The position numbers were made by a program, and so were the translations under genes. A DNA stretch of 64,000 bases from an uncultured Chitinophaga sp. (GTDB taxonomy: Bacteria > Bacteroidota > Bacteroidia > Chitinophagales > Chitinophagaceae): positions 1-64,000 of the forward strand of contig NZ_CAMLHC010000009.1 of the NCBI RefSeq assembly GCF_946479755.1, written 5' to 3'. Of this stretch, positions 53,295 through 62,914 are shown piece by piece. The notes beneath the pieces are model-generated. The model saw nothing but the letters and a program-made list of their open reading frames with translations. It was not told the DNA's origin and searched no databases. Position 1 is the stretch's first letter; each line of letters opens with the position of its first letter.

Positions 53295-54488
53295 TTATAG
53301 CAGCCAGCCCATGAGCAGGCAGGCTATTACGATAAACGGCGACGGCAGCCGGCTAAACAGCAGCAGCGCCAGGGTGGTAAACATGATCAGCAGGTTGTAC
53401 CACGTGATCGGGATAGCGAAAAACAGGATCAGGGTGGCTGCCCACATAATACCTACCACCACGGAGTTGATCCCTTCCAATGCCCGGTAGATGACCACAT
53501 ATTTTTTCAGGTTATGCCAGATCGGAAAGAAAAAGAGCACCAGTAAGAGGCTGGGCAGGAAGATAGCAATAGGAGCGAGGATACAGCCCAGGAACTGGTA
53601 ACCCATCCCGAGGTTACGCATGGCCATCCCGCCTACATAGGCGGAAATGGAGAACGTTGGCCCCGGAAGCGCCCTCATGATACCGGCGCCGGTCAGCAGC
53701 TCTTCTGCGCTCATGTAGTTGGACTTGGTACGGGTCACGTACTGTTCCAGCATCATGGCGATGAGGATGTCGCCGCCGCCGAAAACGAGGCTGCCGAAAC
53801 GGTAGAAGTTCTCAAAGAGGTTAAAGGGACGGCGGGTGATCCACTCATGGGACCGCGCATATTCAGAAAGGAAACCGGCCAGCACAAAAATGACTACAAA
53901 CAGCCAGATGTTCCCCCACTGTATTTTTTTAGGTTTGTCCGAAATGTCGGGGATACGTTTGTTACTGAAGTTTGACACAATCCCCCCCAGTATGATCAGT
54001 GCCGGAAAGGTCCACGGCGATTTCAGGTAAAAGGCGGCAAACATGGCGACGATCATGATCACGAACGTTGCCAGGTTATTGATGCTGATCCGGAAAGCTT
54101 TGACGCTCCCAAAAGCGAGGAAGCCTACCGCCATCGGCTGTACGTATTTAAAAATATCTGTCTGTAACGCCCGTTTGTCGAAGTACTGCAGCAGAAAGCT
54201 AAGCGAACCCATCATTAAACAGGCCGGCGTGATCCAGATCAGCAGGGTAACGATGGCGAGCATGACACCGCCGCGTTTATAACCGATAAGGGTAAGTGTC
54301 TGGGAAGAGGATGCGCCCGGGAGGAGCTGGCAGAAGGCGTTATATTCCATCAGTTCCTGCTCGGTAACGTCTTTTCGCTGGTACACGAATGTTTTCATCA
54401 TCATTGCCAGGTGCCCCTGCGGGCCACCGTAGGCAGTTATGCTATGTAATAGCACCGCTTTCAGAAAAGGTATATGACGTAGAAACAC
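53295..54488 (-). CDS. chrA: ChrA-family chromate transporter
   Basis: 397 residues with two homologous halves of about six helices, the long-chain CHR type. Conserved parts are the N-terminal FGGPQ-like motif ([14 protein letters not shown]), [15 protein letters not shown] in half one, and [13 protein letters not shown] and [21 protein letters not shown] in half two. Half two carries the usual PGP motif, while half one has PGAS. Family members export chromate using the proton gradient, though many homologues have unknown anions as substrates. No chrB or other chromate gene is adjacent. Confidence 0.93.
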   Translation of the reverse strand: MFLRHIPFLKAVLLHSITAYGGPQGHLAMMMKTFVYQRKDVTEQELMEYNAFCQLLPGASSSQTLTLIGYKRGGVMLAIVTLLIWITPACLMMGSLSFLLQYFDKRALQTDIFKYVQPMAVGFLAFGSVKAFRISINNLATFVIMIVAMFAAFYLKSPWTFPALIILGGIVSNFSNKRIPDISDKPKKIQWGNIWLFVVIFVLAGFLSEYARSHEWITRRPFNLFENFYRFGSLVFGGGDILIAMMLEQYVTRTKSNYMSAEELLTGAGIMRALPGPTFSISAYVGGMAMRNLGMGYQFLGCILAPIAIFLPSLLLVLFFFPIWHNLKKYVVIYRALEGINSVVVGIMWAATLILFFAIPITWYNLLIMFTTLALLLFSRLPSPFIVIACLLMGWLL

Positions 54489-54846
54489 AGTTATTGATAA
54501 AGTGAATTCCGCTCGATGGATTCAATAAGTTAGTAAAAATAATCCGACAAAATACAACAGTGTTGCTAATAATACTAATCCGTAATATAATAAGGGCACA
54601 ATACTTGTAATAAGGGTGGCTATCGTAATCGAATATGGCCTTTTATCCGTTGTAACTGGTTTGTACTGTGAAGTTTATAACCCACCGGCATGAAAGAGTG
54701 CCCGGACCAAAAAAGTGACCATATCAGAAAAACCTTGAAAAAAATAACCATGCTGAAAAGCTGAAATAACCAGACTTGCCCTTGCGCAGGATAAACGAAA
54801 AGTCCCGGTAGGTAGCCCTGCCGGGACTTTGAACATTATAGGAAGT
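54489..54846. other. 358-base intergenic region with a terminator at its right end
   Basis: It contains the upstream region of chrA (minus) and the terminator for the oxygenase gene. A loose tandem of AATAAGGG (about 54589 and 54611) is visible. I see no gene. Confidence 0.35.
54798..54830 (-). terminator. Terminator of the 2OG-Fe(II) oxygenase gene
   Basis: AAAGTCCCGG and CCGGGACTTT arms, extended by imperfect pairs, lie 17 bases past the oxygenase stop. On the minus strand the stem ends in TTTTCG. Confidence 0.75.
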
Positions 54847-55803
54847 TTATTTTTTCAGTCCGATTTCGCGCAGGCGTTCATCGAGGTATTCGCCGGCGGT
54901 GACAGGTTCATAGGCCAGCGGGTTGTCGGCGGTAACGCAGCTCTCCAGGCAATCCAGTCTCATGGCGGACTTGGGATGCAGGAAGAAAGGAATGGAATAA
55001 CGGGAGGTATGCCACATTTCGCGGGGAGGGTTTACCACCCGGTGGGTAGTGGACTTTAACCGGTTGTTGGTAAGCCGCTGCAGCATATCGCCTACGTTTA
55101 CCACGATCTGCTCCGGCAGGGAGGTGACAGGTACCCAGTTGTTTTGTTTATCCAGGATCTGTAACCCGTCGGCAGAAGCGCCCACCAGCAGGGTGATCAG
55201 GTTGATGTCTTCGTGTTGTTCCGCCCTGATGGCCGACTTGGGCTCCTCTTTGATAGGAGGGTAGTGGATCGCTCTCAGGATAGAGTTACCGTTGTGGATT
55301 TTATCGTCGAAATAACTTTCGTCCAGCCCGAGGAACAGGGCGATGGCCTGTAACAGGTATCTGCCGGAGGTTTCAAAGCCACGGTAGGCTTTGAAGAATG
55401 TTGGCGTAAAAGCCGGTACTTCGTCCACCTGTACATTCGGCGGATATTCTTCCCCAATAGGATCGTTGTCTTCCACAGTTTGTCCAAACTGGAAAAACTC
55501 TTTCAGGTCAGGCGCCTCGTATCCTTTGGCATGTTCTTTACCAAAAGAGGTATAGCCGCGCTGGCCGGCCAGTTCAGGGATTTCATATTTATGTTTCGTG
55601 TCAAAGGGCAGCTGGAAGAACTGCTGCACATACTTGTAGAGGTCAGCAATCAGCTCATCAGGAATGCCGTGATTCTTTACTGCTACAAAACCAACTTCTT
55701 CGTAAGCTTTTCCCAGTTGTTGCACAAAGGCAGCTTTCCGGCTGGCGTCACCAGAGGTAAAGTCCGCCAGATCTACAGAGGGGATAGAGTGGGTTATTGC
55801 CAT
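54847..55803 (-). CDS. 2-oxoglutarate/Fe(II)-dependent oxygenase (isopenicillin N synthase family)
   Basis: 318 residues. The DIOX_N part (SIPSVDLADF, AYEEVGFVAVKNHGIPDELI) precedes the 2OG-FeII oxygenase core. Iron ligands are seen as H-x-D in EQHEDINLITLLVG (about 200) and His in TTHRVVNPP (about 260), with the 2OG-binding Arg in SRYSIPFFLHP. The C-terminus DERLREIGLKK closes the family pattern. It hydroxylates or oxidises a small molecule. The substrate is not inferable, and no biosynthetic cluster surrounds it. A TACCTTTA -7-like element is at 55824-55831 (minus). Confidence 0.92.
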   Translation of the reverse strand: MAITHSIPSVDLADFTSGDASRKAAFVQQLGKAYEEVGFVAVKNHGIPDELIADLYKYVQQFFQLPFDTKHKYEIPELAGQRGYTSFGKEHAKGYEAPDLKEFFQFGQTVEDNDPIGEEYPPNVQVDEVPAFTPTFFKAYRGFETSGRYLLQAIALFLGLDESYFDDKIHNGNSILRAIHYPPIKEEPKSAIRAEQHEDINLITLLVGASADGLQILDKQNNWVPVTSLPEQIVVNVGDMLQRLTNNRLKSTTHRVVNPPREMWHTSRYSIPFFLHPKSAMRLDCLESCVTADNPLAYEPVTAGEYLDERLREIGLKK

Positions 55804-55823
55804 ATTATATTGTTTTGGAGCGG

Positions 55824-55831
55824 TAAAGGTA
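55824..55831 (-). promoter_or_regulatory. -7-like element for the oxygenase gene
   Basis: On the minus strand this is TACCTTTA, one base off TAnnTTTG, 20 bases before the start codon and just inside the adjacent inverted repeat. Confidence 0.35.
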
Positions 55832-55839
55832 CGGATCCC

Positions 55840-55938
55840 ATTACGAATTACAGATTACGAATTACGAATTGATATTTTCCTTAATGCATTCCTGCTTCCC
55901 CGAACTGAATTCGTAATTCGTAATCTGTAATGCGTAAT
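55840..55938. repeat. 31-bp-arm inverted repeat
   Basis: Arms 55840-55870 and 55908-55938 match with a single mismatch. Each is built from tandem ATTACGA-type units. A 37-base centre separates them. The right arm reaches the first base of the exbD stop codon. It lies between same-strand exbD and oxygenase genes and probably is a dispersed intergenic repeat. No T-run. Confidence 0.8.
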
Positions 55939-56468
55939 TATTTGAAGTACCCTTCTTCCTGCCGGCTGATATCCACGATAGCGTAGCGGTCTACCTGGTT
56001 GATCAGCATTTCATCCATGATGTCCACTACATTTTCATAGCGGGCCTGTTGATCGGCTTTGATCAGCACCATCAGGTCGTTCTTTTGAGTGGTGCGGTAC
56101 ACGGCTTCCTTTTTCCGGATAATCACATCGCGGATGCCGTTATGATTGGAGAAGCTGGTATAGTTGACCTGCGGCGGTGTTGCAGGATCATCACCCATGC
56201 CTTCATACCAGGCAATGCGGCCTTCAGGCCCGAGGATGACGGTCAGTGCTTTTTTGGCCGGGAGTGACATGGAGTCGCCGTCGCTGCGGGGCATCAGCAG
56301 CTGCATGGTCTTGGGTTGGGCGAGGGTGGTGGTCAGCATAAAAAAAGTGATCAGCAGAAAGCCCAGATCTACCATGGGTGTCATATCCACGCGGGTGGAT
56401 TTTTTACTGCTGCGGGTATTTTTACTGCCGTGGCGGCCCTTGGGCGCGTCTGTGTTCATTTCAGCCAT
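55938..56468 (-). CDS. ExbD/TolR-family biopolymer transport protein
   Basis: Start at Met 56468 (176 aa). The longer 56612 start would run through the asnS terminator. A polar, basic N-terminus is followed by one TM (about 25-45) with the proton-path Asp in MTPMVDLGFLLITFFMLTTTL. The periplasmic domain ends VLIKADQQARYENVVDIMDEML. ExbD proteins energise TonB with ExbB using the proton gradient. No exbB or tonB is in the window, so it is a stand-alone copy. Confidence 0.9.
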   Translation of the reverse strand: MAEMNTDAPKGRHGSKNTRSSKKSTRVDMTPMVDLGFLLITFFMLTTTLAQPKTMQLLMPRSDGDSMSLPAKKALTVILGPEGRIAWYEGMGDDPATPPQVNYTSFSNHNGIRDVIIRKKEAVYRTTQKNDLMVLIKADQQARYENVVDIMDEMLINQVDRYAIVDISRQEEGYFK

Positions 56469-56564
56469 AAGTAACGGTTTGGGATGTACGAAATTGGTTG
56501 AAAGCGCTTTCTGCATAAGAGATGCAGTGTCTCTTATTTTCCATACGGGATGGATACGGTGCGG

Positions 56565-56608
56565 CATAAAAAAAGAAAAAACCCGTACAAGCCAGGCCTG
56601 TACGGGTT
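56565..56608 (-). terminator. Terminator of asnS
   Basis: AACCCGTACA and TGTACGGGTT arms (56580-56589 with 56599-56608), with TTTTTTCTTTTTTT following on the minus strand. It is about 110 bases past the asnS stop. Confidence 0.85.
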
Positions 56609-56717
56609 CCATAAATATCTAAAAAGAGAATGCCCGAAGGTATATAAAAGTAATTACAAACGAATCACAGTCTTGTCAAACAATCAGGCGAATCAGTGAT
56701 AATCATGTCCGTCAACG

Positions 56718-58157
56718 CTAGAATTCAGCGCTCTTCGGTGTTCTGGGGAACGGTATTACGTCCCTGATGTTGGTCATACCGGTGACGAACAGCATCATGC
56801 GTTCGAATCCGAGACCAAAACCGGCGTGTGGTGCGGTACCAAAGCGGCGGGTGTCGAGGTACCAGGACAGTTCTTCTACCGGCACGTGCATGTCCTGCAT
56901 GCGCTGCACCAGTTTGTCATAGTCTTCTTCACGCTGGGAGCCGCCCACGATTTCACCGATGCCGGGGAACAGGATGTCCATGGCGCGAACGGTTTTGTTG
57001 TCGTCGTTGAGCTTCATGTAGAAAGACTTGATTTCTTTCGGGTAGTCCGTGAGGATCACCGGTTTCTTGAAGTGTTTTTCTACAAGATAACGTTCATGTT
57101 CGCTCTGGAGATCGGCGCCCCATCCTTCGATGAGATACTGGAACTTCTTGTTCTTGTTGGGTTTGCTGTCTTTCAGGATATCGATCGCTTCAGTATAGGT
57201 GATGCGAACGAATTCGTTGTGCAGCACAAATTCCAGCTTTTCGATCAGGCCCATTTCACTGCGTTCCTGCTGTGGTTTCTGCTTTTCCTCTTCAGCCAGG
57301 CGGGTAGCGAGGAAGTCGAGGTCTTCGCGGTTATGTTCCAGGATATGGCTGATGAGCGACTTGATGAACGCTTCAGCGAGGTCCATGTTATCTTCCAGTG
57401 CATAGAAGGCCATTTCCGGTTCAATCATCCAGAACTCCGCGAGGTGGCGGGCGGTGTTGGAGTTCTCTGCGCGGAAAGTAGGGCCGAAGGTGTAGATTTC
57501 ACCAAAGGCCATGGCGCCGAGTTCCCCTTCCAGCTGGCCGGACACGGTAAGGTTAGTAGACCTGCCGAAGAAGTCTTCTTTATAATCGATTTCGCCGGCA
57601 TCCGTGCGGGGCGGGTTTTTCATGTCGAGGGTGGTTACCCGGAACATTTCGCCCGCGCCTTCCGCGTCAGATGCAGTGACGATGGGGGTGTGCAGGTATA
57701 CAAAACCGCGGTCGTTAAAGAACTTATGTACCGCGAATGCCAGCGAATGGCGGATCCTGAAAATGGCGCCGAAAGTGTTGGTGCGGAAACGCAGGTGTGC
57801 GATCTCACGCAGGTATTCCAGGCTGGGCTTGTTTTTCAGCTGCAGCGGATATTTTTCCGGGTCGCAGTCGCCCAGTATTTCAAGCGTCGCTGCTTTCAGT
57901 TCCACCCGCTGACCTTTACCCATGGAAGGGATAACCTGGCCGGTAGCGCTGATGGCGGCGCCGGTAGTGATCCTTTTCAGCAGGGCAGCATCGGTATTTT
58001 CAGCATCGATAACGATCTGTAAATTATTATTAGTAGAGCCGTCGTTTAAAGCTATAAACTGGTTGTTACGGAAAGACCGCACCCAACCTTTTACCGTTGC
58101 TTCGTAATGCGTCTTGTCGTCTGACAAGATGTGTTTGACTTTCAGTCTCTGGCTCAT
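56718..58157 (-). CDS. asnS: Asparaginyl-tRNA synthetase
   Basis: 479 residues, normal length. Charges tRNA-Asn. The N-terminal OB fold ([21 protein letters not shown], about 20-40) binds the anticodon. The class II catalytic core has motif 1/2 regions [19 protein letters not shown] and [22 protein letters not shown], and motif 3 [15 protein letters not shown] near the C-terminus. AsnRS rather than AspRS is shown by PEMAFY and the overall C-terminus [15 protein letters not shown]. It is preceded by a good -7 element and followed by a strong terminator, so probably monocistronic. Confidence 0.97.
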   Translation of the reverse strand: MSQRLKVKHILSDDKTHYEATVKGWVRSFRNNQFIALNDGSTNNNLQIVIDAENTDAALLKRITTGAAISATGQVIPSMGKGQRVELKAATLEILGDCDPEKYPLQLKNKPSLEYLREIAHLRFRTNTFGAIFRIRHSLAFAVHKFFNDRGFVYLHTPIVTASDAEGAGEMFRVTTLDMKNPPRTDAGEIDYKEDFFGRSTNLTVSGQLEGELGAMAFGEIYTFGPTFRAENSNTARHLAEFWMIEPEMAFYALEDNMDLAEAFIKSLISHILEHNREDLDFLATRLAEEEKQKPQQERSEMGLIEKLEFVLHNEFVRITYTEAIDILKDSKPNKNKKFQYLIEGWGADLQSEHERYLVEKHFKKPVILTDYPKEIKSFYMKLNDDNKTVRAMDILFPGIGEIVGGSQREEDYDKLVQRMQDMHVPVEELSWYLDTRRFGTAPHAGFGLGFERMMLFVTGMTNIRDVIPFPRTPKSAEF

Positions 58158-58178
58158 AAAAAATTAAATTTTGGATTG

Positions 58179-58186
58179 CAAAAATA
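58179..58186 (-). promoter_or_regulatory. -7 element for asnS
   Basis: On the minus strand this is TATTTTTG followed by C, an exact TAnnTTTG match, 21 bases before the asnS start. Confidence 0.5.
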
Positions 58187-58404
58187 AGTGTTCTCCGCCA
58201 TAGTCCATAGCATCTTATGCCGGCCGCTACAAGATAATTACTCCTGCCGGGTTGCAAAAAAAATGTTAAAAATGGATATAATATAAAAAAGGATATATGT
58301 TGGGGGCGGGTTTTAAGGGCCGCGCCCTTCCGCATTTATAGCCGGAACAGCGAAGCCGGAATAGCGTCACAGCGGTGACTGCGGGGCGTTTGGGCTGAAA
58401 TTTT

Positions 58405-58436
58405 TTTGGATAATAATAAAACTTGTTTTAATCTTG
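58405..58436 (+). promoter_or_regulatory. Candidate rho promoter (-33 and -7 elements)
   Basis: TTTG at 58405-58408, a 20-base spacer, then TAATCTTG at 58429-58436 (one base off TAnnTTTG). Both elements and spacing fit the Bacteroidota promoter. It would give rho a leader of roughly 175 bases, room for the autogenous control known for rho in other bacteria. Nothing else gene-like is in 58158-58618. Confidence 0.4.
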
Positions 58437-58618
58437 CGGTATAATCTGACTGATTAAGTTCAAATTCACGCCTTCATCAGCAGTTCCTAAACTCAATCAT
58501 TCCCTATCAAATTTAATAATCTATTAAATTTCTTGACACAAAACAATTATTTGTAATTGGTGTATGTTGGTATGCAGTGGTACCCGCCTCACAACACTTC
58601 TAAAATTTGACAACACAG

Positions 58619-60331
58619 ATGATGTACGACATCTTACAATTGAACGACATGCTCGTTCCTGAGCTGCTTGACATTGCAGAGAAGCTTGATGTTCCCAACG
58701 CGAAAAAATTGAACAAACAGGACCTGATCTACAAAATTCTGGACAAACAAGCAGTGATGGCCTCAGAAGATAACCAGTCCAACGGAGAAGAGAAAAAAGC
58801 ACGCAAACGCAAACCTGTAAAGAAAGAAGAAGCGCATCAAGAGACTGAAGAACCCTCCTCCGCCGCGGAAGAAAAACCAGCCGCTAAAAAATCTACCAAA
58901 AAAGTTTCCGGAAGCAAAACAAAAGAAGTGGAAGCAGAACCCGCTCCCGCTCCGGCAGCTAAATCTAAAATAAAAGATTTCGATATAGACCTGGACAGCA
59001 TTCCTTCGCTCACTTTTGACGATGATGACGACATCATCATTCCTGCTTTCACCGAAGACGAAGCGGAAGAAGAAGAGGAAGCAGCACCTGTTCCGGCACT
59101 GGAGGAAGAAGAAGAGGAGGACGATGATTTCGTGATGCCGGAAGGTCTGGACCCGGTTGTTCCTGCTGCGCAGAAACAGCGCTACCCTAAAAAGGACGTA
59201 GCTTTTAACATAGAGTTCGACGGTGTGATCCTGAGCGAAGGCGTACTGGAAATGATGCCCGACGGCTACGGTTTCCTCCGCTCCTCAGATTATAACTACC
59301 TGAGCTCCCCCGATGATATTTACGTATCTCCTTCCCAGATCAAACTGTTTGGCCTGAAAACCGGCGACACTGTGAACGGTTCCGTTCGCCCGCCGAAAGA
59401 AGGAGAAAAGTATTTTGCATTGCTGAAAGTGGAAACGATCAACGGCAAGTCACCGGAAGAAGTACGCGACCGCGTGCCTTTTGACTACCTGACGCCGCTG
59501 TTCCCCTTCGAGAAACTGAAGCTCACCACCACTTCCAATAACTACTCCACCCGTATCATGGACATGTTCACCCCCATCGGTAAAGGACAGCGCGGCCTCA
59601 TCGTGGCGCAACCGAAAGTGGGTAAAACCATGCTGCTGAAAGAAGTAGCCAACGCCATCGCTACCAACCACCCCGAAATTTACCTGATGGTGGTGCTGAT
59701 CGATGAACGTCCGGAAGAGGTGACCGATATGGAACGCAGCGTAAAAGCGGAAGTAATCGCCTCTACGTTCGACGAACCGGCTGAAAAACACGTGAAAGTG
59801 TCTGCCATCGCTCTGCAGAAAGCAAAACGCCTGGTAGAATGCGGCCATGATGTAGTGATCCTGCTCGACTCCATTACCCGTCTGGCAAGAGCCCACAATA
59901 CCGTTGCCCCTGCCTCCGGCAAGGTGCTGAGCGGTGGTGTGGAAGCCAACGCCATGCAGAAACCCAAACAATTCTTCGGCGCCGCCCGTAAAATAGAACA
60001 CGGCGGTTCCCTCACCATCCTGGCCACTGCCCTGATCGATACAGGTTCCAAAATGGACGAGGTGATCTTCGAAGAGTTTAAAGGTACCGGTAACATGGAG
60101 CTGGCGCTCGATCGTAAACTGGCCAACAAACGTATCTTCCCGGCGATCGACGTATCTGCGTCCTCTACCCGCCGCGACGATCTGCTGCTCGACAAGGACG
60201 CGCTCAAACGTATCCACATCCTGCGCAATCACCTGGCAGATATGAATACAGACGAATCCATGCACTTCATGCTGCAGCATATGCGTGGTACCAAAAACAA
60301 CGAAGAATTCCTGATCTCCATGAACGGATAA
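58619..60331 (+). CDS. rho: Transcription termination factor Rho with long disordered insert
   Basis: Start at ATG 58619 (570 aa; 58622 is equally possible). The Rho_N helical part ([22 protein letters not shown]) is followed by a roughly 140-residue disordered insert (about 50-190), first Lys-rich then strongly acidic (runs of Glu and Asp). The cold-shock RNA-binding domain is [18 protein letters not shown]. The ATPase domain has Walker [40 protein letters not shown] and the R-loop [23 protein letters not shown]. coli Rho is about 150 residues shorter. Such inserts in gut Bacteroides Rho drive phase separation. Confidence 0.97.
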   Translation: MMYDILQLNDMLVPELLDIAEKLDVPNAKKLNKQDLIYKILDKQAVMASEDNQSNGEEKKARKRKPVKKEEAHQETEEPSSAAEEKPAAKKSTKKVSGSKTKEVEAEPAPAPAAKSKIKDFDIDLDSIPSLTFDDDDDIIIPAFTEDEAEEEEEAAPVPALEEEEEEDDDFVMPEGLDPVVPAAQKQRYPKKDVAFNIEFDGVILSEGVLEMMPDGYGFLRSSDYNYLSSPDDIYVSPSQIKLFGLKTGDTVNGSVRPPKEGEKYFALLKVETINGKSPEEVRDRVPFDYLTPLFPFEKLKLTTTSNNYSTRIMDMFTPIGKGQRGLIVAQPKVGKTMLLKEVANAIATNHPEIYLMVVLIDERPEEVTDMERSVKAEVIASTFDEPAEKHVKVSAIALQKAKRLVECGHDVVILLDSITRLARAHNTVAPASGKVLSGGVEANAMQKPKQFFGAARKIEHGGSLTILATALIDTGSKMDEVIFEEFKGTGNMELALDRKLANKRIFPAIDVSASSTRRDDLLLDKDALKRIHILRNHLADMNTDESMHFMLQHMRGTKNNEEFLISMNG

Positions 60332-60352
60332 TCAGGAGTCCAACTCATAATG

Positions 60353-60385
60353 AAAAAGCCCCGCCGGTATGGCGGGGCTTTTTTG
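60353..60385 (+). terminator. Terminator after rho
   Basis: AAAAAGCCCCGCC and GGCGGGGCTTTTTT arms with a GGTAT loop, 22 bases after the rho stop. Confidence 0.92.
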
Positions 60386-60431
60386 TGCGTCATATATGTA
60401 TCTGGCAAAAACAAAATGCACTTAAAACAAG

Positions 60432-60462
60432 AATCCCGCTACAGTAATACTGCAGCGGGATT
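60432..60462 (-). terminator. Terminator of the outer-membrane protein gene
   Basis: AATCCCGCT and AGCGGGATT arms (with CAGTA/TACTG inner pairs) lie past the minus-strand gene's stop. On that strand the stem is followed by CTTGTTTTAAG. Confidence 0.7.
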
Positions 60463-60517
60463 ATCCAATCTATCTAACCTTTTGACTTTCTTATGTAAAA
60501 CATTCAATCAATACGGA

Positions 60518-61132
60518 CTAGAAAATGAAGTTAACACCCAGGTTCAACTGTTTAGTGAAGTTGAAATCGAAGTCGCTAACGTTGGTTTTAACACCAGTTC
60601 CTTCAGCTTTGTGCTGAGCATAAGAGTAACCCAGGCCACCGAAAGCACCTTCAATCATGAAGTGTTTGGTCACGAAGTAAGTGATACCAGGCAGTACGTT
60701 TACGTTGAAGCCAGTGTAGCTTTCAGTTTTGTTGCCTTCTACTTTAGTGTTACCGAAACCGTAGCCGGCATTTGCTTCAGCAAAGAATGCAAATTTGCTC
60801 TGGCCAATCATGTGGTAGTTGCGAACGAATACACCAGGAGTGATATCCAGGGTTTTAGTTTTTACATCACCGGTTGCAGTAGAAACTTTTTTGTTGCCAA
60901 ACTGAGTTTCAGCAAAAACACCGATTACCCAGTTGGAGTTCAGTGCGTAACCTACTTTAGGGCTAACACCAAAAGAAGTATTGGTGGTTTTGTTGTCAGT
61001 GTCTTTTACTTTCGCTGAAGTGGTTTTTACATTAACATTTCCACCCAGGATAACATCGCCTTTTGATAACTGTGCCTTTGCTACTTGTGTGCCGAACAGT
61101 ACTACTGCGGCCATTACAATCAACTTTTTCAT
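60518..61132 (-). CDS. Outer-membrane beta-barrel protein
   Basis: 204 residues. A clear signal peptide (KKLIVMAAVVLFGTQVAKA) is followed by alternating amphipathic strands: GDVILGGNVNVKTTS, SFGVSPKVGYALNSNWVIGVFAET, FAFFAEANAGYGFG and FMIEGAFGGLGYSYAQ. The last strand, QLNLGVNFIF, ends in Phe as BamA-inserted barrels do. It matches the eight-strand OmpW/OmpX-like porin family common in Bacteroidota. Function is unknown. The TetR gene lies 62 bases upstream on the same strand and could regulate it. Confidence 0.88.
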   Translation of the reverse strand: MKKLIVMAAVVLFGTQVAKAQLSKGDVILGGNVNVKTTSAKVKDTDNKTTNTSFGVSPKVGYALNSNWVIGVFAETQFGNKKVSTATGDVKTKTLDITPGVFVRNYHMIGQSKFAFFAEANAGYGFGNTKVEGNKTESYTGFNVNVLPGITYFVTKHFMIEGAFGGLGYSYAQHKAEGTGVKTNVSDFDFNFTKQLNLGVNFIF

Positions 61133-61194
61133 CTTTCGTAAAATTTAAATATACATTAAAACTGTTCTCTCTGTCTTTGATTCTTCTACATACA

Positions 61195-61848
61195 TTAAAG
61201 CCTGGCTTGGTTGATTGCTGGTCTATATCTTAATCCATTAAAGAAAATGTCCAATACCTTTTTTTCCCGCTGCATAAAACAATGCAACCCATCCCGGTCC
61301 CGCGGATCAAAACCCGTTGCCTGCCATTTGCACCATATTACCCATAAACCGAATAATACGTTGATCAACAACTGCGCTGTGTCATCAGCGTCAATGTTTT
61401 CATTCAGTTCCCCGAGGCTGATCCCTTTTCTGATAACGGCGGAAAGGAAGGAAATTTCTACCGTCTGCAGCAACTCTATGGTCTGCCGCATCAAAGAAGA
61501 TGGCATATCTTTTATCCATTGGTTGATCCCAAACAGAAAATGATACTCTATCAACATGGTTTCCTTCAACTCCAGATACCGGTTAATAATCGCATCGGTA
61601 GAAGGGGCCGTTTCCACAAATGCCGACATGTCAATGAAACAATCAGCAATCATGCGCTCCACTACCGCTACATAAATGGATTCCTTATCTGAAAAATAAT
61701 AATATAAAGACCCTTTTGAGATGTCCAGATCCCTGGCGATCTCTTCCATGGTGGTTTTAGACAGTCCGAACCTTTTGAACCGTTTTAAAGCGGCCTCAAG
61801 GATAAGTGTTCGCTTCTGGTCTAATTCTGCCATAGTTTGTTTTGCCAA
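61195..61848 (-). CDS. TetR-family transcriptional regulator
   Basis: 217 residues. The DNA-binding domain (about 10-56) has KRFKRFGLSKTTMEEIARDLDISKGSLYYYFSDKESIYVAVVER, the typical TetR HTH. The C-terminal ligand domain is helical and unlike a named subfamily. It usually represses itself and nearby transport or lipid genes. The outer-membrane protein gene directly downstream is the closest candidate. A 14-bp inverted repeat and tandem GTCTGAC units just upstream are likely operator sites. Confidence 0.93.
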   Translation of the reverse strand: MAKQTMAELDQKRTLILEAALKRFKRFGLSKTTMEEIARDLDISKGSLYYYFSDKESIYVAVVERMIADCFIDMSAFVETAPSTDAIINRYLELKETMLIEYHFLFGINQWIKDMPSSLMRQTIELLQTVEISFLSAVIRKGISLGELNENIDADDTAQLLINVLFGLWVIWCKWQATGFDPRDRDGLHCFMQREKKVLDIFFNGLRYRPAINQARL

Positions 61849-61857
61849 ATGTCTAAA

Positions 61858-61893
61858 GTCTGACTGTCTGACTTTTTTGTTTGACGAGTCAAA
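61858..61893. promoter_or_regulatory. Candidate TetR operator: inverted repeat and tandem units
   Basis: TTTGAC-GA-GTCAAA at 61880-61893, and GTCTGAC twice at 61858-61872. They start 10 bases upstream of the TetR start codon, so they fit autorepression. Confidence 0.45.
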
Positions 61894-62130
61894 AGTACGA
61901 CCAAAACCTATTCCACCAAATTTTTTTGTTAAATAATTGTTACGTATTCTCCGCGCAATAACATCAAAAAGAAAAAAAACGGGTAACGTTTTGCTCTGCC
62001 CGCTAAAAAAGAGGATGTTTTTTGAAGGAAATTAAAAGAGGGGCCCTAAAATTTTCAAATTGCGTAATAAGGAGGGCGTAAACCCCGGACAAACCAGTGG
62101 TTATCAATACCTTTTTTCCGCGATGCCGCA

Positions 62131-62880
62131 CTACCGCTGCAACCGGCTCAATAAATCCTTCCGGCGGCGCTCTGTAATCTCTACCACCATACCGCTTTTA
62201 AGCAACACTTTGCCATGACTGGCATCGATCTGGCTGATATTGGACAGCTGTATCATCTGCATATTATTCACCTGGTAAAAAGGCAGCGAAGAAAACAAAT
62301 CGGCATAATACCGGAAAGGCCGCTCAGCCAGCAGCTCCTGGCCGGAATCCAGCCGGAACAGGCAGTTCTCCAACCGGACTTCCAGGCATTCCACGGATGG
62401 AAGAAATATCGTTTGGGTGTCACCGTTAGTGTCCTGCACCAGCAGCTTCCACGACGCATGCTGCAGGTTATGGAAGTTCTCCAGCAGCACCTGGTAACGC
62501 TGCTTGCTGCTGTTGCCCGTAATCCGGTCACGCACCAGGGAAACGGCCTGCAACAGGCTTTCTTTATCTATCGGTTTGAGGATCAGCTCCACCTCGGCGC
62601 AGCGGATCACATGCAGGAATTTCTTCTCAAAGGCGGTTACAAACACCGCCTCAAAAGACACGTCCTCCCGCGTGCCCAGCAGCACATCAAACCCGGTGCC
62701 GTCGGGCATTTCAAGGTCCAGGAACACCAGCTCCGGCCGATGTTCCCTGATCCGCGCAATACCTTCTGCGCAGTCGGAGGCCGTAGCTGCTACCGTTACT
62801 TCGGGGCAATATTTTTCCAGCATCAGGGCAATAATATCCCGGCTGTTTCGCTCATCATCAATAATCACTGCTTTTATCAT
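62131..62880 (-). CDS. LytTR-family response regulator
   Basis: 249 residues. Receiver (1-120) with IDDERNSR and phospho-Asp in LVFLDLEMPDGTGFD, Thr in FVTAFE and Lys in ILKPID. The LytTR DNA-binding domain (about 145-249) reads FLPSVECLEVRLENCLFRL, then LPFYQVNNMQMIQLSNISQID and VEITERRRKDLLSRLQR. It regulates transcription by binding direct repeats. Its gene follows the sensor kinase gene by 34 bases, so they form a standard two-component pair. Confidence 0.95.
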   Translation of the reverse strand: MIKAVIIDDERNSRDIIALMLEKYCPEVTVAATASDCAEGIARIREHRPELVFLDLEMPDGTGFDVLLGTREDVSFEAVFVTAFEKKFLHVIRCAEVELILKPIDKESLLQAVSLVRDRITGNSSKQRYQVLLENFHNLQHASWKLLVQDTNGDTQTIFLPSVECLEVRLENCLFRLDSGQELLAERPFRYYADLFSSLPFYQVNNMQMIQLSNISQIDASHGKVLLKSGMVVEITERRRKDLLSRLQR

Positions 62881-62914
62881 AACAGTATGTTGCTAACTAA
62901 CGTTTACGTATATA

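Noticed and set aside
56826..58022. 398-aa open frame opposite asnS
   Set aside because: A shadow of the complete synthetase gene. No signal peptide, motif or promoter of its own.
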